DNA of 64,000 nt from Massilia sp. CFBP 13721 (GCF_014842025.1 NZ_JACYUY010000001.1:346317-410316), one strand, 5' to 3'. Shown: positions 35,586-44,200, counted from the stretch's first letter. The notes: generated by a model not told the origin, from the sequence alone. Numbers and translations are program-made.

Positions 35586-35774
35586 ATGAACATGCACAAG
35601 CACATGGAAGCCATCTTCGTCGCCACGCTTGCGGTCATCGGCGTCGGTACCTTCGCGTTCGACAGCCTGCCGCAGGCGCAGGCGGACGCCGGCAAGTCGG
35701 CGGCAGTGACGCGCGACGCCGTGCCGGATGCGCGGGCGATTGTCGTGCGTGCGCCGACGCTGCCGCGTGCTTGA
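35586..35774 (+). CDS. Small exported protein of unknown function
   Basis: 62 residues. The N-terminus (MNMHKHMEAIFVATLAVIGV) followed by GTFAFDSLPQAQA looks like a signal peptide or a single membrane helix. The ~28-residue remainder is polar, with no known motif. AGGGG lies 6 nt before the ATG at 35586. It has no double-glycine leader, so it is not a C39 substrate. It lies alone between the two peptide cassettes, after the terminator of the first. Its coding status rests mainly on the ribosome site and the signal-like start. Confidence 0.55.
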   Translation: MNMHKHMEAIFVATLAVIGVGTFAFDSLPQAQADAGKSAAVTRDAVPDARAIVVRAPTLPRA

Positions 35775-35966
35775 GCGCGGACAGGCGGCCGCGTGCAATG
35801 CGCGGCTGCCTGTGGTTGTGATTAGCGTTCTCTCCTGAGCTGGACCCTTCCCGTCTTCCTGTTCTTCCTGCCCCATTGCGGGCATTCCCCTCTACTCCCT
35901 GCAAGACCCGATGGCATGCCGTGCAGCTCCGGTGTATTCCGGGTGTATTTCCGGCGACGCGACCGT

Positions 35967-35997
35967 GCGTAACGGTGGGCATGCCCACCCCAACGAC
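35967..35997 (+). repeat. REP-like palindrome, copy 6
   Basis: Core GTGGGCATGCCCAC preceded by gcgtaacg. Its right flank (cccaacgac) departs from the family consensus. It is a single unit, not paired. Confidence 0.55.
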
Positions 35998-36122
35998 CGA
36001 CGTGTACGCCGTGGTCTGTTGCTTGGTGCCATACAGCTGCACACAACTGTTGGATTTTTCCCGTCATCGCTGGCTGTTTTCGATCGCAGGAATTTCCACG
36101 CAACTGCTGGGCATTTCAAATA

Positions 36123-36133
36123 TAAACCGTTTA
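36123..36133 (+). promoter_or_regulatory. Candidate activator site upstream of sigma-54 promoter 2
   Basis: TAAACCGTTTA, identical to the element at 33988-33998 and again ending 45 bp upstream of the -24 GG. Candidate enhancer for the sigma-54 activator. Confidence 0.4.
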
Positions 36134-36176
36134 TATTCAATGACTTGAGCGGCGATAACCATCTGCACGCACTACC

Positions 36177-36193
36177 TGGCACACCTTTCGCTA
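36177..36193 (+). promoter_or_regulatory. Sigma-54 promoter 2 for the peptide genes
   Basis: TGGCACACCTTTCGCTA has GG at 36178-36179, 10 bp, then GC at 36190-36191. It differs from promoter 1 at two spacer positions but keeps the -24/-12 elements. The P5 start codon is 66 bp from the GC, as at promoter 1. Confidence 0.75.
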
Positions 36194-36256
36194 TATGTCC
36201 AATGAGCGCAAACCAAATGCCTCAACCAACCAAACCACCACTTCAGGAGAATCACC

Positions 36257-36535
36257 ATGAAAAGCTTGATCATCACCGACCTGGCCCGCACCGAACAACT
36301 CGACTCCGCAGCGATGGCAACCGTGCGCGGCGGCTTCAAGATGGGTGGCTACGGCTACGCGTTCGGCGACGTGAACTACGCCCCTTCCTTCGACTCGTCG
36401 ATCAAGGCGAGCCAGAGCCTGGGGCAAATGCAGGAGGTCTTGACCGCCACCGCCAACGGCTCGGCCTTCATCGACGGCGTGCACGTCAACAACAACGTCG
36501 ACCAGCACGGCGAAAACAAGATCATCCGCCGCTGA
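36257..36535 (+). CDS. Double-glycine-leader secreted peptide precursor, class A (P5, duplicate of P1)
   Basis: 92 residues, differing from P1 essentially by Leu to Tyr in the GGxGYAFGD segment and by lacking the last three residues. The 26-residue leader is identical to P1 (ends ATVRGG). Mature peptide 66 residues with NGSAFIDGVHVNNNVDQHGE. AGGAG lies upstream and sigma-54 promoter 2 drives it. It is first in the second cassette. Near-identity with P1 at DNA level points to recent duplication or gene conversion. Confidence 0.85.
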   Translation: MKSLIITDLARTEQLDSAAMATVRGGFKMGGYGYAFGDVNYAPSFDSSIKASQSLGQMQEVLTATANGSAFIDGVHVNNNVDQHGENKIIRR

Positions 36536-36594
36536 TCCGTCCAGACAGAATCGCATCATTCATACGTTAATCCAATCTTTCAAGGAGCATCATC

Positions 36595-36870
36595 ATGAAA
36601 ACCCTGACCATCAAGGACCTGGCCCGTACCGAACAACTCGACAGCGGCGCCATGGCGCAAGTGCGCGGCGGCTGGAGCATGTACGCACCGTCCTACAAGC
36701 TGGGCGACGTGAATTACGCGCCACGCCACGACTCGTCAATCGACGCCGTGCAGAACCTGCTGCAACAGCAAAACGTGGTCACCGCCACCGCCAACGGCTC
36801 GGCCTTCGTCAAAGGCGTGCACGTCAACAGCAACGTCGACCAGCACGGCGAAAACAAGATCGTCGGCTAA
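36595..36870 (+). CDS. Double-glycine-leader secreted peptide precursor, class A (P6)
   Basis: 91 residues with a 26-residue leader (ends MAQVRGG) and a 65-residue mature part starting WSMYAPSYKLGDVNYAPRHD. The conserved second half has DSSIDAVQNLLQQQ, TATANGSAFVKGVHVNSN and VDQHGENKI. It is the counterpart of P2 in the second cassette, more diverged in the variable N-terminal third of the mature peptide than in the leader or C-terminal half. AAGGAG precedes the start. No Cys. Confidence 0.84.
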   Translation: MKTLTIKDLARTEQLDSGAMAQVRGGWSMYAPSYKLGDVNYAPRHDSSIDAVQNLLQQQNVVTATANGSAFVKGVHVNSNVDQHGENKIVG

Positions 36871-36943
36871 GGTATCCACACCATGCCGCAGTTGCGCGGC
36901 GGCCCGCCCGCCGTGCAGCGACCATACACCCAAGGAGAAACCC

Positions 36944-37192
36944 ATGTCTTCCATCATCATCCGCGACCTGGCCCGCAACGCAGCACTCGACCAGGGCGCC
37001 ATGGCGCTGGTCCGCGGCGGCAACGCCTTCCCCAACGTCAACGTCAATGTCGACGTCAACCAGCAGATCGCCCAGTTCCAGCAGATCGGCATCAATGTCC
37101 TCAACAACAACGGCGTGATCGGCGCCGGCTTCAAGGGTCCGGACATCGCTGTTGCCGCCGCACTCTGGGCCGAGAACAAGGCCGTGTTCTGA
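36944..37192 (+). CDS. Double-glycine-leader secreted peptide precursor, class B (P7)
   Basis: 82 residues: leader of 26 (ends MALVRGG) and a 56-residue mature peptide with NVNVNVDVNQQIAQFQQIGI, then INVLNNNGVIGAGFKGPDIA. It is the counterpart of P3. Asn, Gln and Val dominate, with strict hydrophobic/polar alternation. AAGGAG lies upstream of ATG. It follows P6 by 73 bp. Function unknown; presumed C39-exporter substrate. Confidence 0.84.
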   Translation: MSSIIIRDLARNAALDQGAMALVRGGNAFPNVNVNVDVNQQIAQFQQIGINVLNNNGVIGAGFKGPDIAVAAALWAENKAVF

Positions 37193-37243
37193 CCGTAGCA
37201 CCAGCCTCGCCGTACAAGCACACTCACTTTTCAGGAGAATCAC

Positions 37244-37522
37244 ATGAACACCTTGACCATCACCGACCTGGCCCGCACCGAACAGCTGGACCGTCCGACC
37301 ATGGCCGCCGTGCGCGGCGGCTGGAAAATGGCGTCGCCCGCCTATTCGTTCGGCGACGTGAAGCTGGGCGGCAGCTTCGACTCGTCGATCGACGCCGCCC
37401 AGAGCCTGGGGCAGATGCAGGAAGTCCTGAGCGCCAGCGCCAACGGCGCGGCCTTTGTCGACGGCGTGCACGTCGACAGCAAGGTCGACCAGCACGGCGA
37501 AAACAAGATCGTGCGGCGCTGA
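37244..37522 (+). CDS. Double-glycine-leader secreted peptide precursor, class A (P8)
   Basis: 92 residues, with leader MNTLTITDLARTEQLDRPTM then AAVRGG and a 66-residue mature part. It shares with P1/P5 the SLGQMQEVL segment and the IVRR-type end, but varies elsewhere (VKLGGSFDSSIDAAQ, SASANGAAFVDGVHVDSK). It has no counterpart in the first cassette, so the second cassette was extended or the first lost a member. CAGGAG precedes the start. Confidence 0.84.
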   Translation: MNTLTITDLARTEQLDRPTMAAVRGGWKMASPAYSFGDVKLGGSFDSSIDAAQSLGQMQEVLSASANGAAFVDGVHVDSKVDQHGENKIVRR

Positions 37523-37542
37523 CCTGCCAAGTGCGCAAACTT

Positions 37543-37586
37543 GATCTACACTGGAGAGAGGAGCCCCTGTCTCTCCAGTGTGGATC
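37543..37586 (+). terminator. Long hairpin between P8 and P9
   Basis: A 17-bp stem (37543-37559 with 37570-37586, one G-U pair, 10-nt loop) is followed after 7 nt by a run of T residues at 37594-37600. It probably terminates or attenuates the P5-P8 transcript before P9 and the phosphatase gene. Confidence 0.6.
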
Positions 37587-37621
37587 TTCCCCTCGTTTTT
37601 TTCCGACTACGGAGACGCATC

Positions 37622-37906
37622 ATGGCCAGCATTACCATCGGCGACCTGCCGACCAGCGCCGTGCTCGACCGCAAGGCGATGTGCGCGATCCGCGGCGCCG
37701 GCGCGCCCTGGGTATTCGGCTGGATCCGGCCTTTTGTCGCCGCCTCGCCCAGCCAGGTCCCGGTCATCAATTTTTACCAGATCAATAATTTCGCCGACCA
37801 GTTGATCAACCAGTTCCAGACGGTCTCGGTGAACAATGCCGGCAACGGCGCGACCCTCAACGTGGTCGTGGACGAGAGCAGCGTCAACAATGCGCTGCTG
37901 CCCTAG
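37622..37906 (+). CDS. Peptide precursor with Gly-Ala leader end, class B-like (P9)
   Basis: 94 residues. The leader is homologous to the others (MASITIGDLPTSAVLDRKAM, then CAIRGA) but ends Gly-Ala, a variant some C39 peptidases accept. The 68-residue mature part has INFYQINNFADQLINQFQTV, then SVNNAGNGATLNVVVD, with Asn/Gln alternation recalling class B. CGGAG lies upstream of ATG. It starts 35 bp after the P8-P9 hairpin and ends 34 bp before the PP2C gene, so both may share a transcript. Confidence 0.75.
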   Translation: MASITIGDLPTSAVLDRKAMCAIRGAGAPWVFGWIRPFVAASPSQVPVINFYQINNFADQLINQFQTVSVNNAGNGATLNVVVDESSVNNALLP

Positions 37907-37940
37907 ATAGTCTCGAGGAGCACACCAGCGGGACGATGCG

Positions 37941-38699
37941 ATGGACTTCGACAGTCAGTTGCTCTGGACCTCCGTTGGACGCACCGACGTCGGCCTCGTG
38001 CGCAAGCGCAACGAGGATGCCCACCTGGTGCACCCGCGCTACACCCTGTGGGCGGTGGCCGACGGCATGGGCGGCCATGCCTTCGGCGACTTCGCCAGCG
38101 CCGCCGTGGTCGACGCGCTCGCCGGCCTGCCGCCACCGGCCAACCTGGCCGATTTCATCGCGCTGGCGCGCGACCGCCTGGAGCGGGTCAACGAAGCGCT
38201 GCGCCTGGAAGCGCGCACGCGCCTGGTGCCGATGATCGGCAGTACCGTCGTTGCCCTCTACGCCTGCGGCAACGAAGCCGCCTGCCTGTGGGCCGGCGAC
38301 AGCCGCAGCTACCTGTTCCGCCAGGGCCGCCTGCAGCAACTCACGCGCGACCACAGCCAGCTCGAAGCCCTGAAAGACAGCGGCGCCGACCTAACCACCA
38401 CCCTGGCCAGCCCCAACATGATCACGCGCGCGGTCGGGGCGGCGGACACCATCGAGTTCGACGTCACCACGCTGCCGGTGCGCGACGGCGACGTGTTCCT
38501 CCTGTGCAGCGACGGTCTCAGCACCCCGGTCGACGAAGCGGCGATCGCCGCCACGCTGGCGCCGGGCGACTGCGCCCGCGCCGCGGGCGAACTGATCGCG
38601 CTGGCGCTGGCGAATGGCGGGCGCGACAACATCACAGTGGTGGTGGCGCGGGCGGAGGATCAGTCGGGGGACAAGACGGTAGTGAATCCGGCGTTGTGA
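37941..38699 (+). CDS. PP2C-family Ser/Thr protein phosphatase
   Basis: 252-residue cytoplasmic phosphatase of the PppA/Stp type that reverses Hanks-kinase phosphorylation. Motifs are GLVRKRNEDAHLV (metal-binding Asp26), VADGMGGHAFGD (Asp41), CLWAGDSRSYLFR, LLCSDGLSTPV and GGRDNITVVV. All metal-coordinating Asp positions are present. The gene follows the peptide cassette at 34 bp. With kinase 2 (31722-33782) and the FHA proteins it completes a write/read/erase set for Thr phosphorylation around the export system. It could also act on the T6SS-linked kinase. Confidence 0.9.
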   Translation: MDFDSQLLWTSVGRTDVGLVRKRNEDAHLVHPRYTLWAVADGMGGHAFGDFASAAVVDALAGLPPPANLADFIALARDRLERVNEALRLEARTRLVPMIGSTVVALYACGNEAACLWAGDSRSYLFRQGRLQQLTRDHSQLEALKDSGADLTTTLASPNMITRAVGAADTIEFDVTTLPVRDGDVFLLCSDGLSTPVDEAAIAATLAPGDCARAAGELIALALANGGRDNITVVVARAEDQSGDKTVVNPAL

Positions 38700-38756
38700 G
38701 GCGGCCAGGCGAATGCCGGCTCGTCGCTCTCGCTCGGCGCTCTCGTTAGCCGCCGC

Positions 38757-38794
38757 TTACCGTAGGGTGGACTCCTGAGTCCACGCGTTACGTG
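38757..38794 (+). repeat. REP-like palindrome, copy 7 (left arm of a perfect inverted pair)
   Basis: Core GTGGACTCCTGAGTCCAC with flanks cgtagg and gcgttacgtg. The 34-bp unit 38761-38794 is exactly reverse-complementary to the corresponding part of copy 8. Confidence 0.75.
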
Positions 38795-38913
38795 CACATC
38801 CTTTCGTCGGCTCGGCTGAATCTCCACGAGCACAGTATCCGACAACGATATGTCTGGTGCTTGTCACTATGGTTTCGTACCACGCACGATCACCGCTGCG
38901 TCGGTATGAGGCG

Positions 38914-38951
38914 CACGTAACGCGTGGACTCAGGAGTCCACCCTACGTTAC
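38914..38951 (+). repeat. REP-like palindrome, copy 8 (right arm of a perfect inverted pair)
   Basis: Core GTGGACTCAGGAGTCCAC with flanks cacgtaacgc and cctacgttac. It is an inverted copy of 38757-38794. Confidence 0.75.
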
Positions 38952-38983
38952 TCATGTTCATCGTCACCTACACAAGAGACGTC

Positions 38984-39010
38984 CGTAACGCGTGGGCATG
39001 CCCACCGTAC
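38984..39010 (+). repeat. REP-like palindrome, copy 9
   Basis: Core GTGGGCATGCCCAC preceded by cgtaacgc. It lies 20 bp before the stop codon of the sigma-54 activator gene. Confidence 0.65.
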
Positions 39011-39030
39011 AGCGCATCCGGCACTGCTCA

Positions 39031-40320
<1,290 letters not shown>

Positions 40321-40326
40321 CGCAGT

Positions 40327-43300
40327 TTATCCCGATCCCAGCTGTTTCTGCACCAGCTCGTAGTACATCCCGCGCCGCGCCAGCAATTCTTCGTGGCGCC
40401 CCTGCTCGACAATCTTGCCTTCGTAGAGCACGACGATCTTATCGGCGCGCATGATCGTGCTCAGGCGGTGCGCGATGATCACGGCCGTGCGTCCGGCCAG
40501 GATCGCTTCCATGTTGGCCATGATATTGCTCTCGGACTGGGTGTCGAGCGCGGACGTCGCCTCGTCGAACACCAGCAGGCGCGGATCGTGGTAGAGGGCG
40601 CGCGCGATGCACAGGCGCTGCACCTGGCCGCCGGACAGTCCCACGCCGCGCTCGCCCACCACCTGCTCGTACCCGAGCGGCATCTTGGAGATAAAGGCGT
40701 GGGCGTCGGCCATCTTCGCTACTTCCTCGATGCGGCGCCGGTCGGGGCTGTCGTCGCCGCTGGCGATGTTCTCGGCGATCGTCCCGGAAAACAGCAGGTT
40801 GCTCTGCATGACGTAGCCGACCTGGGCGCGGTAATAATCCTTGTCGATCGTGCTCATCTCGTAGCCGTCGACGATGATTTTTCCGTCGCTCGGCGGATAG
40901 AAGCCCACCAGCAGCTTGGCCAGCGTGGTCTTGCCCGAACCGCTGCGCCCGACGATCGCCACCAGCTCGCCCGGCTTGATGTCGATGCTGATGTCTTCCA
41001 GCACCCAGGGCGTGTCCTCGCCGCCGTAGCGGAAGTACATGCGTTCGAGCTTCAGTTCGCCCTGCAGGTCGGGCAGCACCACGCGCGCGGCCAGGTCGCC
41101 CGGCTTTTGTTCGGGCTCGATGTCGAGCACGTCGCCCAAGCGCTCCATGGCGACGGTGGCGTCGGCCATGCGGCTCCACAGGCCGACCAGACCCATCAGC
41201 GGCCCCAGCACGCTGCCCATCAGGGCATTGAAGGCCATCAGCTGGCCAATGGTCAGTTCGCGCGCCAGCACCAGGGTGGCGCCGGCCCACAGGATGACGA
41301 TGGTCGTCGCCGAGTTCAGGACCTGGCTGGCCAGGCCGACCAGGATGTTGAACTGCTGCGAGCGGTATTGCACTTCCAGCGCCTTGACGTATTTCTTTTC
41401 CCATTTCAGGCGCACCGGCCGCTCGCTGCCCATCCCCTTTACCGTCTCGATGCCGCCCAGCGCCTCCATCAGGAAGGACTGGGCGTCGGTCGAGGCATTG
41501 AACACGTCGCGCGCGTAATCCTTGATCTTCGGCGTCACCAGCACCGTAAGCGCGATGATCGGGATGACGAAGCCGATCAGCAGCAGCGTCAACTTGACGT
41601 TGTAGAGGAACAGGATGGTGAAGTAGATAAACACCATCAGCAGATTCAGCAAGGTGGTGACGGTGGACTCGGTCAGAAAGGCGCGGATGGTCTGGTTTTC
41701 GGAAAAGCGCGCCAGGATGTCGCCGGTCTTGCGCTTGGCAAAAAACGAATACGGCAGCGACATCGTGTGCTTGAAAAATTGCGCCATCATCGAAAAATCG
41801 AGGTTGCGCACCATGTAGTTCGACAGGTAGGCGCGCAGCGTCGACATCACCTGGCTGAACACGGTCGAGATCACCAGCCCCAGGATCAGCAGGTGCAGCA
41901 GCCCCAGGTTCTGGTGCACCAGCACGCCGTCGAGGATGTTCTGGATGATCATCGGCGGCACGATGCCGAGCATCTGGATGACAAACGTCGCCAGGAACAG
42001 CTGCAGCAGGATTTTTTTATAGGGCCGCAGGTAGCTGACGAAACGCAGCCAGGGCGAGCGCGCGGCCTCGAGATGCACCAGCTGCTGGCCCGGCGTGAAC
42101 ACCAGGCAGGTGCCGCTCCAGCCGCGCTCGAATTCTTCCACGCTCATCTTCCTGAAACCCACCGCCGGGTCGGCCATCCACACCTGGCTGGCCGAGACGC
42201 CGTACACGATCACGTAGTGGTAGCCCTCCCAGTGCACGATGAAGGGCAGTTCGAAGCCGAGCAGCGCGTCGAAGGTGCATTGCACCCCGCGCGCGCCGAA
42301 ACCGAGCGCCTCGCCGGCGCGCGCCAGGCTGTCGAGCGTGGCGCCTTGCGTGGTGACGTTGGCCAGTTCGCGCAGCTTACCGAGCGTCATGTTGATGCCG
42401 TAGTGGCGGCACAGCATCGCCAGGCAGGCGGCGCCGCAATCCATTTCCTCGGCCTGTTCGACCAGGGCGAAGCGCTTGATGATCTTCTCGCCGGCTTTCG
42501 GTTGCGAGGCAAGGTCGAGCACCACCGGGCGCTTGCGCCGTTCGGCGAGGCGCTTCTGGCGGTGCAGTTCGCGCTCGAAAAAGCGGACGCGCTCCTCGAT
42601 CACTTCGCGGAACTTCGCATTGCGCTCGAGGATGAAATGCGCCGACTTTTCCGGAATCACCAACAGCACCGCCTCGCCCGCCGCGACCACGCTGGCCGGC
42701 TGTTCCTGGCGCATCAAACACGCTTTTTCGCCGAAGATCTCGCCCGGGCCGAGCGTGGCCAGCACATACTCGTCGTCGCCGTCATGCACCACCACCCGCA
42801 CCTGCCCCTGGCGCACCACATACAGGCGGCGGTCGTCGCGCGCATTCTGGCGCAGGATTTCCTTGTCCGGCCCGACCCGCTTGACGCCGACGCTGCGCAC
42901 GAACTCTTCCAGTTCGGGTTTATCCACCTTGCCGCGCAAGTCGAACAGGCGCGCCACCAGGCCGCCGGCCGAGCTGATCGCCACGTAGTTGTTGATGAAG
43001 TCGAGCGCCGCGCCGTTGCGCGCGACCAGCGGCTCGATCGCCGCGCGCGGGATGAACCAGAGTTCGGTCTTGAGGGCGGCGCGCGCCGACAGTTCGTGCC
43101 GGTACGGGCGCAGCATGGCGATCTCGGCGAACACTTCGCCGCTCTTGCGCACCCCCATGCTGATTTCCTTGCCGTGCTCTTCGCCGAACACGCGCACCGA
43201 ACCGGATTTGATGACGTACAGCCCGTCGGCCGCGTCGCCGGCGCTGCAGATAGTGTCGCCAAAGGCATAGGCGCGCGTTTCGATCGCCTCGGCCAGCCCG

Positions 43301-43389
43301 TTCAGTTCCTCGGGCGTGAAGACCGAGAGGATTTCGACCGAGGACAGGAACTCGGTCGAGGCATGGTGTTGTTGCGCGGATGATTCCAT
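40327..43389 (-). CDS. C39-peptidase ABC exporter with two N-terminal cyclic-nucleotide-binding-like domains
   Basis: 1020-residue inner-membrane exporter that should cleave double-glycine leaders and pump the peptide out. Two cNMP/Crp-like domains span ~12-140 and ~160-280. The C39 peptidase (~303-435) has Gln312, catalytic Cys318 in EEMDCGAACLAML, His391 in GYHYVIVYG and Asp407 in WMADPAVG, all present. The membrane domain (~450-750) and ATPase follow, with Walker A GRSGSGKTT (~814-822), signature LSGGQVQR and Walker B LLVFDEATSALD (~940). The start MESSAQQHH at 43389 has only a weak ribosome site. Upstream gene: parvulin, 49 bp away. Substrates are probably the leader peptides at 34121-37906 and 60992-61207. 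The nucleotide that gates it, if any, is unknown. Confidence 0.9.
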   Translation of the reverse strand: MESSAQQHHASTEFLSSVEILSVFTPEELNGLAEAIETRAYAFGDTICSAGDAADGLYVIKSGSVRVFGEEHGKEISMGVRKSGEVFAEIAMLRPYRHELSARAALKTELWFIPRAAIEPLVARNGAALDFINNYVAISSAGGLVARLFDLRGKVDKPELEEFVRSVGVKRVGPDKEILRQNARDDRRLYVVRQGQVRVVVHDGDDEYVLATLGPGEIFGEKACLMRQEQPASVVAAGEAVLLVIPEKSAHFILERNAKFREVIEERVRFFERELHRQKRLAERRKRPVVLDLASQPKAGEKIIKRFALVEQAEEMDCGAACLAMLCRHYGINMTLGKLRELANVTTQGATLDSLARAGEALGFGARGVQCTFDALLGFELPFIVHWEGYHYVIVYGVSASQVWMADPAVGFRKMSVEEFERGWSGTCLVFTPGQQLVHLEAARSPWLRFVSYLRPYKKILLQLFLATFVIQMLGIVPPMIIQNILDGVLVHQNLGLLHLLILGLVISTVFSQVMSTLRAYLSNYMVRNLDFSMMAQFFKHTMSLPYSFFAKRKTGDILARFSENQTIRAFLTESTVTTLLNLLMVFIYFTILFLYNVKLTLLLIGFVIPIIALTVLVTPKIKDYARDVFNASTDAQSFLMEALGGIETVKGMGSERPVRLKWEKKYVKALEVQYRSQQFNILVGLASQVLNSATTIVILWAGATLVLARELTIGQLMAFNALMGSVLGPLMGLVGLWSRMADATVAMERLGDVLDIEPEQKPGDLAARVVLPDLQGELKLERMYFRYGGEDTPWVLEDISIDIKPGELVAIVGRSGSGKTTLAKLLVGFYPPSDGKIIVDGYEMSTIDKDYYRAQVGYVMQSNLLFSGTIAENIASGDDSPDRRRIEEVAKMADAHAFISKMPLGYEQVVGERGVGLSGGQVQRLCIARALYHDPRLLVFDEATSALDTQSESNIMANMEAILAGRTAVIIAHRLSTIMRADKIVVLYEGKIVEQGRHEELLARRGMYYELVQKQLGSG

Positions 43390-43438
43390 GATGGGTGGCG
43401 GCCAGGCCGGGTTGGAATGCGCCTGGCGTAACGACCCG

Positions 43439-44200
43439 CTAGCGTGCGGGGCAGGCTTCGATGATGTGCTCTTGTGCCCGCGCCGCCAGCCACTCCTCGC
43501 GCAACAGGCGGCGCACCTCGACGGCGGTGTCTTCGTCGAGCGCGGCGGGATGCCTGGCGTTGACCATGAAAATCTCGAACAGCGCGCGGTCACTGGAGGG
43601 AAACGGCCCGAGCAGGTCGCCAGCCGCGGCATTGAAGACGCGTGCCTCGAGGTCGGGTTTCAGCGAACCGCGCAGCACCTTGCCGATCACCCCGCCGTTC
43701 TCGCGCGCCTCGCCGACCGAGTGCTCGCTCACCATCTCGGCGAAACTGTCGGGATCGTCGCCGAGGGCCGACATCATCTCCTTGGCCTTGCCTTCCGAAT
43801 CGAGCACGATATGGCTGATCTCGACGCTGTCGAAGCGCGGCGAATTGAGCTTGAAGTACTGCTCGACCGCTTTTTCGCTGCAGACCTGTTCCATCATTTT
43901 TTCGTGGTACAGGCCGTCGGTGATGAATTCCTCGAACTCGTCCAGGCTGACGCCGAGCGCGTCGAGGTAATGGTTCATGTCGGCGGCCCGGTGCAGGCCC
44001 TGGGCGCGGCGGAACTGGTCGGCGCGCTCCTGGATGTCGCCGGCCGCAATCGGCAAGCCCGCCTTTTTCGCGGCATGCACGGCCAGCTTCTCGCGCACCA
44101 GCTGCTCGACAAGTCCCTCGAACTGCCCGGTGAGCTTCAGTGTTCGGATGAAGACATCGGTATCGATGACTTCATCGTCGATGCGCACGATCGCGGCCAT
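43439..44200 (-). CDS. Parvulin-type peptidyl-prolyl isomerase without signal peptide
   Basis: 253 residues. The N-terminal half is a SurA/PpiC-like helical chaperone segment (VEQLVREKLAVHAAKKAGLP and VSLDEFEEFITDGLYHEKMM). The parvulin domain occupies ~125-215, with VEISHIVLDSEGKAKEMMSA, DPDSFAEMVSEHSVGEAREN and GGVIGKVLRG. There is no signal sequence or membrane segment, so it should act in the cytoplasm, unlike typical SurA. It is the first gene of the parvulin-exporter-activator operon. The likely role is to hold peptide precursors in an export-competent state or assist exporter folding, inferred from context. Confidence 0.85.
   Translation of the reverse strand: MAAIVRIDDEVIDTDVFIRTLKLTGQFEGLVEQLVREKLAVHAAKKAGLPIAAGDIQERADQFRRAQGLHRAADMNHYLDALGVSLDEFEEFITDGLYHEKMMEQVCSEKAVEQYFKLNSPRFDSVEISHIVLDSEGKAKEMMSALGDDPDSFAEMVSEHSVGEARENGGVIGKVLRGSLKPDLEARVFNAAAGDLLGPFPSSDRALFEIFMVNARHPAALDEDTAVEVRRLLREEWLAARAQEHIIEACPAR

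Larger units (their letters stand above)
35775..36256. other. Intergenic region with REP unit and second peptide promoter
   Basis: This 482-bp region begins with sequence I cannot assign, then one REP-like palindrome. From about 36123 it contains a copy of the regulatory region seen upstream of P1: inverted repeat, sigma-54 promoter and conserved leader with AAACCAAATGCCTCAACC. I see no gene in it. Confidence 0.6.
38700..39030. other. Convergent intergenic region filled by REP-like units
   Basis: This 331-bp gap between the PP2C gene and the sigma-54 activator gene (convergent) contains three REP-like palindromes, two of them a perfect 34-bp inverted pair 120 bp apart. No gene or classical terminator is seen; the palindromes may serve as one. 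Confidence 0.6.

Noticed and set aside
34121..37906. Peptides considered as NHLP/Nif11-type RiPP precursors or lanthipeptides
   Set aside because: Leaders are short (26 residues), mature parts lack Cys and no radical-SAM, LanM, YcaO or similar enzyme is encoded nearby.
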